A DNA stretch of 32,203 nt. Source: Chloroflexota bacterium. Lineage in GTDB: Bacteria; Chloroflexota; Dormibacteria; Dormibacterales; Dormibacteraceae. The stretch covers positions 1 through 32,203 of the forward strand of contig VBII01000035.1 in NCBI GenBank assembly GCA_005887735.1, written 5' to 3'. The position numbers and the translations under genes were made by a program. Shown here one piece after another: positions 9,231 to 16,806 of this stretch; position 1 is the first letter of the stretch, and each line of letters opens with the position of its first letter. Below the pieces are notes generated by a model. It did no database searches, was not told the origin of the DNA, and was given only the letters and a program-made list of their open reading frames with translations.

Positions 9231-9884
9231 CTGATTCGTCTTGGGATCGTTGACGACCATCCAGTCTTCAGACTGGGCTTGATTCGCACTTTCGAGCGCG
9301 AAAACGACCTGGCTGTCCTATGGGAGCTTCCAGGCGTGACGGAGCTTTTCACAATGCTCGACCGGTTTCCGGTCGACGTGGTCCTGATGGACCTCAGCCT
9401 GGGTCCAGGGCAGGACGCCCTGGCGGCGATCATGAATATCAGAGAGAAATACGAGCTGGTCAAGGTGATCGTCATCTCGGCCTCGCTCGATTGGGAGGCG
9501 GCGACGGCGGCCAGGGCGGCCGGGGCCAACGGCTATCTGCCCAAGGACCTGTCGATCGCCGACATGGTCGCCACGATTCGCGGCCTGGCGTCGCCAAACT
9601 TCGGCAAGCACAGCTTCAGGGACCTCCTGGACGTGCAGTCGCGGGGCAGCGCCACGACGCAGGCCTGGCAGCGTGCGTTGAGCCGCAGGGAGCAAGAGGT
9701 GCTCGCCCAGCTGCGCCGGGGGCGCTCCAACAAGGAGATCGCCGCCCACCTCGGGGTATCGATCACGACCGTCAACAAGCACGTCCAGCAGGTCCTCAAA
9801 AAACTGCACGTGAAGACCCGCTCCCAGGCTGTCGCCATGGTGACCGCGGAGCCCTGGACCCAGGTCGCCGGCCGTCGGCGATAG
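9231..9884 (+). CDS. NarL/LuxR-family response regulator
   Basis: LIRLGIVDDHPVFRLGLIRTFE...VDVVLMDLSLG...LSRREQEVLAQLRRGRSNKEIAAHLGVSITTVNKHVQQVLKKLHVKTRSQAVAM. The REC N-terminus needs a start upstream of the ORF-track TTG at 9279; candidates are CTG 9231 or ATT 9234. Confidence 0.85.
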   Translation: MIRLGIVDDHPVFRLGLIRTFERENDLAVLWELPGVTELFTMLDRFPVDVVLMDLSLGPGQDALAAIMNIREKYELVKVIVISASLDWEAATAARAAGANGYLPKDLSIADMVATIRGLASPNFGKHSFRDLLDVQSRGSATTQAWQRALSRREQEVLAQLRRGRSNKEIAAHLGVSITTVNKHVQQVLKKLHVKTRSQAVAMVTAEPWTQVAGRRR

Positions 9885-9924
9885 GCCGTCGCGTTAACCA
9901 AGATACTCATCATTTACTGAAACA

Positions 9925-9944
9925 AATGGTCATTTCAGACCATT
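9925..9944. promoter_or_regulatory. Perfect dyad AATGGTC-N6-GACCATT
   Basis: 7-bp inverted arms in the intergenic region between a LuxR-family regulator and a histidine kinase. Confidence 0.4.
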
Positions 9945-9986
9945 GACCCGGCGCACATAGGCAGTTAGCCTCATTCACACGTCGTT

Positions 9987-10048
9987 ACCCGGGCGGATAG
10001 GGGAGGCTGCCCCGGGTGAGAGCGGATTTGTCCCTGTCGGGACGCCGC
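9987..10048 (+). other. Predicted structured 5' leader upstream of the HK/RR pair
   Basis: ACCCGGG-N17-CCCGGGT (9987-10017) followed by GCGG-atttGTCCC-tgtc-GGGACg-CCGC (10022-10048). Confidence 0.35.
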
Positions 10049-10096
10049 CGTATAGGACTCCCGTTGTTGGCGTTGGATCGGTCACCGGGATGAAAA

Positions 10097-10822
10097 GTGG
10101 GGTTGGCTATGCCGCCTGTGGTCGTGAGTCCTCCATTGAGGATGGAGGTTCTGCAGGCGGGGGTTGAGGAAGAGGTCCGGCGACTGGTTGCCCGTGAGCT
10201 TCACGACCGGGTTGCCCAGACCCTTACCGGAATGCTGGTTGACGTGGAGAATTTCAAGTCCGAGCAGGTCAGCTGGCAGGACGTGGTGCAGCAGCTGGAT
10301 GGGATCCAGAGCTCTACCCGTCAGGTATTGGCCAGCATTCGCCAGCTCCTGCACGATCTGCGCGGTGAAGAAGCGCTGGACGGCAGCTTTGTGGACGCCG
10401 TCAAAGCGCTCCTGGTGCGATTTGAAGCCAAAACCGGCATTCGGCCCGAGATCGAGATCACCGAAGGCTGGCCGAAGGCACTGACGCCGCAGGCCTCCTT
10501 GAACCTCTATCGGATCATCGAGGAAGCGCTCTCCAACATTCGAATGCACAGCGGGGCGAAGAGCGTTCGCATCGTGCTCGGGCCCCATGCCGAGAACGAG
10601 CTTGGAATCGTTGTTGAGGACGATGGCCGAGGCGTCGACACCGACCCCTCACGGCCGGTAGGCATGGGGACGATTGGAATGCGCGAGAGGGCCATGTTCC
10701 TGGGTGGACATATCCGGGTCGAGAGCGAAAACGGCCATGGGACCCTCGTTCGCGCGATGTTTCCGAAGGATCTGCTTGTATCGCACGATACGGTGATCGT
10801 TGCGAAAAGGAAAAGTTCATGA
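10097..10822 (+). CDS. NarL-type sensor histidine kinase without an obvious input domain
   Basis: HisKA_3-like ARELHDRVAQTLTGML; HATPase N/G boxes LYRIIEEALSNIRMHSGAKSV, VVEDDGRGVD, GTIGMRERAMFLGGHI. Confidence 0.92.
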   Translation: MGLAMPPVVVSPPLRMEVLQAGVEEEVRRLVARELHDRVAQTLTGMLVDVENFKSEQVSWQDVVQQLDGIQSSTRQVLASIRQLLHDLRGEEALDGSFVDAVKALLVRFEAKTGIRPEIEITEGWPKALTPQASLNLYRIIEEALSNIRMHSGAKSVRIVLGPHAENELGIVVEDDGRGVDTDPSRPVGMGTIGMRERAMFLGGHIRVESENGHGTLVRAMFPKDLLVSHDTVIVAKRKSS

Positions 10823-11441
10823 CCGTAGCCGTCAGAGCCGCGCGCGTACTCGTAGTCGACGATCAGACGCTCTACCGGACCGGCCTCGCAAGCCTGCTCG
10901 GTGATGATGAGCGGGTGGAGGTCGTCGGCCAGGCGGTCGACGGCGCCGATGGAGTCAAGCAGGCCGCCAAGCTGAAGCCTGACGTCGTGCTCATGGACAT
11001 CAAGATGCCCAACGTCGACGGCATCGAAGCAACTCGGCAGATCATGGAAGCGGTCCCGGGCATCAAGGTATTGATCCTGACCACGTTCGAAACCGACAGC
11101 CAGGTCATCCAGGCGTTGAAGGCCGGGGCCAGCGGTTACGTCCTGAAGGACTCCTCGGCGGCTGCAATCGTCAGCAGCATCGTGGCCGTGATGTCCGGGG
11201 AAAAGGTCATGGCGAGCGCCGTTGCCAACCGAGTCCTCGACATGCTCACAGGGACCGCGACTCCGAAGGAGTTCTACGACGGGCTGACCAACCGGGAGAT
11301 CGAGATCCTCAAGCTCCTGGCGAGCGGGATGGCCAACAAGCAGATTGCTTACCGCCTGAAGATCAGCGAGAAAAGCTCGGGATCTACGACCGGTCTCAGG
11401 CGGTCCTCTACGCCGTAAAGAAAGGACTGGTCGAGGTCTAG
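10819..11441 (+). pseudogene. NarL-family response regulator with frame change inside the HTH
   Basis: REC intact (VLVVDDQTLYRTG, VVLMDIKMPNVDG, GYVLKDSS). HTH reads LTNREIEILKLLASGMANKQIAYRLKISEK, then leaves frame; the other frame continues EKLGIYDRSQAVLYAVKKGLVEV* to TAG 11439-11441. ORF-track version ends at 11418. Confidence 0.85.
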
Positions 11442-11467
11442 CCGGCCGGTCCCCGACCGCCGGCTGA

Positions 11468-11488
11468 ACCCAGGCGCCTCGCCTGGGT
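11468..11488 (+). terminator. Stem-loop ACCCAGGCG-cct-CGCCTGGGT, terminator-like without a T-tract
   Basis: 9-bp perfect inverted repeat downstream of the HK/RR pair. Confidence 0.4.
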
Positions 11489-11588
11489 CGGCGCACATAT
11501 ATAGGTAAGGAACAAGAGTCCCGGCCGGTCCTTGGTGGAATTGCCACAGGCGGCCGGGGGTTGTCATGGGCTAGTGTTGCCGGAACCG

Positions 11589-11675
11589 ATGCGTAGAACG
11601 GTGACTCGCGCCCTCTTCCTCACTCGGCGACGAGCGATCGACTACGCCCGCTGCGCCAGCTGCTTCTGTAGCTAG
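11589..11675 (+). CDS. Cysteine-rich leader peptide upstream of sulfite reductase
   Basis: ATG..TAG encodes MRRTVTRALFLTRRRAIDYARCASCFCS*; three Cys in the last seven residues; resembles 'LxxRRxxDxxRxxSxxC' leader peptides upstream of actinobacterial sulfur genes. Confidence 0.75.
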   Translation: MRRTVTRALFLTRRRAIDYARCASCFCS

Positions 11676-11690
11676 GCCGAGCTCCTGAGC

Positions 11691-11738
11691 GGGGCCCATT
11701 GGCCCCCACCACGCCTGGCCGGCGTGGGCTCTCTCTTC
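11691..11738 (+). promoter_or_regulatory. Tandem GC-rich hairpins after the leader peptide; candidate attenuator/terminator
   Basis: GGGGCC-catt-GGCCCC (11691-11706), then CCACGCC-tggcc-GGCGTGG followed by a pyrimidine tract ctctctctt. Confidence 0.5.
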
Positions 11739-11770
11739 GGCATCAGCTCACCAGTTGGAGGCGCATTTCA

Positions 11771-13451
11771 TTGTCGAACCTGTCGGACGGAACCCATATC
11801 GACGGCTTTTCCCGGAACGAGTCCGTCAAGGCGGCGAGCAACCACCTTCGCGGACTCATCAAGGAGGAGCTCGTCGAGGACACTCCTGCCTTCAGCGACG
11901 ACTCCGAGCAGCTTCTCAAGTTCCACGGCGTCTACCAGCAGGATGATCGCGACCGGCGGAAAGAGGCGCGCGCCAAGGGACTCGGGCGGCATCGTCTCGG
12001 CTGACGCCTACCTCGCCCACGATGACATCAGCCGGCGCTGGGCCAACGGGACCTTGCGCGTCACGACCCGCCAGGACTTCCAGCTTCACGGGGTGCTCAA
12101 GGGCGACCTCAAGAAGTCGATCGCGGCCATCAACCAGGCGCTGCTGACGACCCTGGGCGGATGCGGTGATGTCGAGCGAAACATCATGTGCTGCCCTGAG
12201 CCGAAGACAGATCGGTTCCACGAGCAGGCGCACCTGGCCATCGCTGCCATGGTCGCCGCCCTGACCCCGCGCACCGGCGCCTACCACGAGATCTGGCTCG
12301 ACGGCCAGGTGGTCGACTCCTCCGAGCCGGAGGCCGAGCCGCTTTACGGCGAGCAGTACCTCCCGCGCAAGTTCAAGACCACGGTCGCGCTCGAGGGCGA
12401 CAACTGCGTCGACATCTACGCCCACGACCTCGCCCTCGTCGCCATGCGTGGGGACGCAGGCTCGGTGAGAGGTTTCAACGTCCTGGTCGGCGGCGGTCTG
12501 GGCCGGACCCACAACAAACCCGAGACGTTTGTCGCGGTGGCGCAGCCCATGGCGTTCGTTGAGCCCGACCAGGTGGTCGACGTGGCTCATGCGGTTGTCG
12601 CGGTGCAGCGCGACTACGGCGACCGCTCCAATCGCAAGCACGCGCGCCTCAAGTACACGATCGCGGACCGCGGGCTCGACTGGTTCCGCGGCGAGGTCCA
12701 GGCACGCCTACCTTTCGCCCTGCACGCGCCCGAACCACTCCATTGGGAGCCGGTGGACGACCACCTCGGCTGGCACGACCAGGGCGATGGCAAGCTCTAC
12801 GTCGGCCTCTACATCGAAAACGGGCGCATCGCGGACGTGGGCGAGGTCCGCTCCCGCGCCGGGTTGCGCAGGATCGTCGAGGAGATCCGACCGCAGGTGC
12901 GGCTCACGGCGCAGCAAAACGTCATCCTCGCCGGCATCGCTCCGGCTCAGAGACCGCGCGTCGAGGCGCTGCTCGCGGAGCACGGCATGGCCCGGGTCGA
13001 ATCGATCCCCCACGCCATCCGGTACGCGATGGCCTGCCCCGCCATCCCCACCTGCGGCCTGGCGGTCGCCGAGGCCGAGCGCGTGATTCCGAGCCTCATC
13101 CGCCAGATCGCCTCGATGCTCGACGAGCTAGGCCTCGCCGGCGAGCGGATCAGCTTCCGGATGAGTGGCTGCCCCAACGGCTGCTCTCGGCCATACCTCG
13201 GCGACGTCGGCTTCGTCGGGACGACGCTCGGCAAGTACGACGTCATGCTGGCCGGCGATTTCGAAGGCACGCGCCTGAATCGCGTCTACGCACCCAACGT
13301 GCCGATTGGCGACATCCCATCGCTGCTGCGTCCGATCTTCATCGAGTTTCGTTCCAACAGGCGGCCAGGTGAGGGCTTTGGCAACTGGGTCGAACGCATT
13401 GGGTTCGACGCGCTGCGCGAAGGTCTGGCTGCGACGGAGGCGATCGCATGA
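11771..13451 (+). pseudogene. sir: Ferredoxin-type sulfite/nitrite reductase hemoprotein, frame change near residue 71
   Basis: N-term frame SDGTHIDGFSRNESVKAASNHLRG...EQLLKFHGVYQQDDRDRRKEARAKGLG; C-term frame GGIVSADAYLAHDDISRRWANGTLRVTTRQDFQLHGV...RMSGCPNGCSRPYLGDVGFVG. GGAGG upstream of TTG 11771. Confidence 0.9.
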
Positions 13452-14173
13452 CCGCTGAATGCACGCTGCGCTGGGCCTATGACACGTTCGCGCGCGTCGC
13501 GATCGTCGCGAGCTTCCAGGCCGAATCGTCGGTGATCATCGACATCGCGTCGAGAATCCGCCCTGACCTGCGGGTGCTGACGCTGGACACCGGCCGGCTG
13601 CCGCCCCAGACGCACGAAATGATCGACCGCGTCCGCGATCGCTACGGAATCGAGGTCGAGGTCATCACCCCAGATCCGGATGAGGTCACGAAGATCGTCG
13701 CGGCGCAGGGCAGCCACCTCTTCTACAGGTCGGTCGAGATGAGGCGGCTGTGCTGCGAGGTGCGAAAGTCGCGGCCGCTCGACCTCGCGCTGAGCGGCTA
13801 CGACGCCTGGGTGACGGGCCTGCGCCGCGAGCAGGCGGCGACGCGCGCCAACACGCAGGTCGTCGCCCTCGATCCCGAGCACCACGGAATCACCAAGATC
13901 GCTCCGCTGGCTTCCTGGTCGAAGGCAGAGGTGTGGGACTACATCCGCGAGCACGAGCTGCCCTACCACTCGCTCTACGACCACGGCTATACCTCCATCG
14001 GCTGCGCTCCCTGCACGCGCGCGACTGTCCAGGGCGAGGACGAGCGGGCGGGCCGCTGGTGGTGGGAGCAGAACGAGGTCAAGGAGTGCGGGCTCCACTT
14101 CCCTGCGAGCGGGGAAGGTGACCCGGTTCGCGAAGCGAGCCCGGTCGGATGGGGAGGTCCAAGCGCTCAGTGA
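13448..14173 (+). CDS. cysH: Phosphoadenylyl/adenylyl-sulfate reductase with Fe-S cysteine motifs
   Basis: LCCEVRKSRPL and SIGCAPCTRATVQGEDERAGRWWWEQNEVKECGLH. Confidence 0.95.
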   Translation: MTAECTLRWAYDTFARVAIVASFQAESSVIIDIASRIRPDLRVLTLDTGRLPPQTHEMIDRVRDRYGIEVEVITPDPDEVTKIVAAQGSHLFYRSVEMRRLCCEVRKSRPLDLALSGYDAWVTGLRREQAATRANTQVVALDPEHHGITKIAPLASWSKAEVWDYIREHELPYHSLYDHGYTSIGCAPCTRATVQGEDERAGRWWWEQNEVKECGLHFPASGEGDPVREASPVGWGGPSAQ

Positions 14174-15201
14174 GATATGCGGGCGCGGTTATTGCGGTCC
14201 TTCTCTTCACTGCGTGCGGCGCACCGGTCCAGTCGGCGTCCCCCAACGATGACGGGCCCCTCACGCTGCGCCTGGGCTACTTCCCGAACCTGACGCATGC
14301 ACCCGCGCTGGCCGGCCTCGGCAAGCGATTCTTCGCGAGAGCACTCGGCAGCTCGGTGACGCTGGAGACGCACACGTTCAATGCCGGCCCCGACGCCGTG
14401 ACGGCGATCCTGTCCGACTCGATCGATGCCACGTTCATCGGACCCAATCCGACCACCAACGCGTTCGCCCAATCGCACGGACAGGCGATTCGCGTCATCG
14501 CCGGCGCAACTTCAGGCGGCGCCCTCCTCGTGGTCAAGCCCAGCATCACATCGGTCGCTCAGCTGAAAGGAAAGAAGATCGCTGATCCCCAGCTCGGCGG
14601 CACGCAAGACGTCGCCCTGCGTTGGTTTCTCAAGAACAACGGATTTCGCAGCGACACAGCAGGCGGCGGCGACGTGAGCGTGCAGCCTCAGGACAACTCG
14701 CAGACGCTGCTCGGGTTCAGGCAGGGACAGATCGATGGGGCATGGGTGCCGGAGCCATGGGCGAGCCGCTTGATCGTCGAAGGTGGCGGCAGGGTCCTGG
14801 TGGATGAGCGCGACCTGTGGCGTCAGGGAAATTTCGTGACCACCAACCTTGCCGTCCGAACCGACTTCCTTCGCGCACATCCGAAACGGGTGAAGGCCCT
14901 GCTGGAAGGGCTGTACCAGGCGGTCGCGTACCTGAGGTCGAACCCGAACGACGCGCAGATGGCGGCAAATGACGCGGTGGCTCAGCTCACCGGCAAAAAG
15001 CTGGCCGCCGCCGTCGTCGCCGCGGCCTGGCCGCACATGACCTTCACGCTCGACCCGCTGGCCCCGACGCTGAAGGCGTCGGCCGCCCACGCCCACGCGG
15101 TGGGGTTGCTGGGCAATGTCGACCTTCACGGGCTCTACGACCTCGCGCTGTTGAACCAGGTCCTCGCCGAGCACGGCCAGCCGCGAGTCCAGGGCTTGTG
15201 A
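14170..15201 (+). CDS. ABC transporter substrate-binding lipoprotein, sulfonate/nitrate/taurine (SsuA-like)
   Basis: Lipobox VLLFTACGAP; LRLGYFPNLTHAPAL; LKGKKIADPQLGGTQDVALRWFL. Start likely GTG 14170 (GTGA overlap); ATG 14149 alternative. Confidence 0.9.
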   Translation: MRYAGAVIAVLLFTACGAPVQSASPNDDGPLTLRLGYFPNLTHAPALAGLGKRFFARALGSSVTLETHTFNAGPDAVTAILSDSIDATFIGPNPTTNAFAQSHGQAIRVIAGATSGGALLVVKPSITSVAQLKGKKIADPQLGGTQDVALRWFLKNNGFRSDTAGGGDVSVQPQDNSQTLLGFRQGQIDGAWVPEPWASRLIVEGGGRVLVDERDLWRQGNFVTTNLAVRTDFLRAHPKRVKALLEGLYQAVAYLRSNPNDAQMAANDAVAQLTGKKLAAAVVAAAWPHMTFTLDPLAPTLKASAAHAHAVGLLGNVDLHGLYDLALLNQVLAEHGQPRVQGL

Positions 15202-15962
15202 GCAGCGTCCTCGCGCTTTCAGACAAGCACGCGTTGAGCGTCGAGCGGCTGACCGTCGCCTTTCCGCACGGCGACCGCCTTCTGGTCGCGCTGCAGGGAG
15301 CCACGCTCGAGGTCAAGCGTGGCGAGCTCGTCTGCATCGTGGGAGCTTCGGGCTCTGGCAAGAGCACACTCCTCAACATCCTCGCCGGCCTGGACCGGCC
15401 GACCAACGGACGCGTCCATGTCCATGGGCGGGTGGCGCTCATGTTCCAGGAGGCGGCGCTCCTGCCGTGGCTGACCGCGGCCGGCAACGTTGAGCTGCCG
15501 CTCGAGCTTCGCGGCATCAAGAGCCGGCAGCGACGTGAGCTGGCGCGTGAGCTGCTAGGCCGCGTTCATCTCGCCGGCTTCGAGAAACGGCGCCCTCACG
15601 AGCTCTCCGGCGGCATGAAGCAGCGGGTCGCCCTCGCCCGCGCCCTGGCCCAGGACGCCGACGTGCTGCTCATGGACGAGCCGTTCGCCGCTCTCGACGC
15701 AATAACCCGCGACCTGCTGCACGAAGAGCTGGAGCGGATCTGGAAAGAGACAGGCCTCACGGTCCTGTTCGTCACGCACAACGCGCGCGAGGCGGTGCGG
15801 CTCGGCGATCGAGTCCTGGTCTTCACCAGCCGGCCGGGCCGCGTCGCCCACGAGGTGAAGGTCGGGCTGCCGCGACCGCGCCACCTCGATTCGCCCGACC
15901 TGGCCGTAATCGCCGGCCGGATCACTGAGCGCTTGAAGCAGGAGGTCGCGCTAGGCAACTGA
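15198..15962 (+). CDS. ABC transporter ATPase, SsuB/TauB-like
   Basis: Walker A GASGSGKST, signature LSGGMKQRVALARAL, Walker B VLLMDEPFAALD. Confidence 0.95.
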   Translation: MSSVLALSDKHALSVERLTVAFPHGDRLLVALQGATLEVKRGELVCIVGASGSGKSTLLNILAGLDRPTNGRVHVHGRVALMFQEAALLPWLTAAGNVELPLELRGIKSRQRRELARELLGRVHLAGFEKRRPHELSGGMKQRVALARALAQDADVLLMDEPFAALDAITRDLLHEELERIWKETGLTVLFVTHNAREAVRLGDRVLVFTSRPGRVAHEVKVGLPRPRHLDSPDLAVIAGRITERLKQEVALGN

Positions 15963-15966
15963 CCTC

Positions 15967-16806
15967 GTGGCCAAGCTCGAGGTGGGCCAGCCGCAAGCGC
16001 TCGGGTCCACCATCCCGCCGGACCGGCTGGCCGTGGTTTGGTCCAGCCTGTGGCCGAAGCTGGCGGCGATCGCGCTGGCTCTGGCGAGCTGGCAAGTGAT
16101 CGTCTGGTCCGGGTGGAAGCCAGACTACGTGCTGCCCGGTCCACTCCCTGTCTTCCAGCGCCTCGGCGAGGATCTGGGGAACCCCGACTTCCAGCTAGGC
16201 CTCGCGATCACGCTGCGCCGCGCCGTCCTCGGCTACACGATCGCGGTCGCGATCGGCAGCGTGGTGGGCGTCCTGATCGCGCGCGTCGGCCTCCTGCGCA
16301 AGGCGGTAGGCTCGGCCATCCTCGGCCTGCAGTCGATGCCGTCGATCGCCTGGTTCCCGCTCGCGATCCTTCTGTTCGGGCTCAACGAGACGGCAATCTT
16401 CTTCGTCGTGATCCTCGGGGCGGCCCCGGCGATCGCGGGCGGCCTCCTCAACGGCGTGGACCACGTGCAGCCCCTTCTGATCCGGGTTGGTCGCGTGATG
16501 GGCGCGCGCGGATTGGTCCTCTATCGCCACGTGATAATCCCTGCCGCGCTGCCGTCGTTCGTGGGCGGCCTCAAGCAGGGATGGGCGTTCGCATGGCGCA
16601 GCCTGATGGCCGGCGAGATCATCGGCATCGTCGGGCACCAACTTTCGATCGGACAGCAGATCCAGTTCGCTCGCGACTTCGCCGACACGCAGCAGCTGCT
16701 GGCGATCCTGGTCGTGATCTTCGTCATCGGCGTGGTCATCGACAGCTTGTTTGGCGCCTTCGACCGCGCGATCCGGCGGCGATGGGGTCTGGGAGGAGAC
16801 AGCTGA
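15967..16806 (+). CDS. ABC transporter permease, SsuC/TauC-like
   Basis: Multiple TM segments; QSMPSIAWFPLAILLFGLNETAIFFVV; VIIPAALPSFVGGLKQGWAFAWRSLMAGEII. Confidence 0.93.
   Translation: MAKLEVGQPQALGSTIPPDRLAVVWSSLWPKLAAIALALASWQVIVWSGWKPDYVLPGPLPVFQRLGEDLGNPDFQLGLAITLRRAVLGYTIAVAIGSVVGVLIARVGLLRKAVGSAILGLQSMPSIAWFPLAILLFGLNETAIFFVVILGAAPAIAGGLLNGVDHVQPLLIRVGRVMGARGLVLYRHVIIPAALPSFVGGLKQGWAFAWRSLMAGEIIGIVGHQLSIGQQIQFARDFADTQQLLAILVVIFVIGVVIDSLFGAFDRAIRRRWGLGGDS

Noticed and set aside
11724-11985. N-terminus of the 575-aa sulfite reductase ORF as given in the track
   Set aside because: Ser/Arg-rich nonsense in this frame; the genuine Sir N-terminus is in the 11699-12004 frame.
16038-16802. 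N-terminal extension of the 803-aa ORF before CysC
   Set aside because: This part is out of frame across the ABC permease gene, is Arg/Pro-rich and has no domain signal; the CysC domain starts near 16803.
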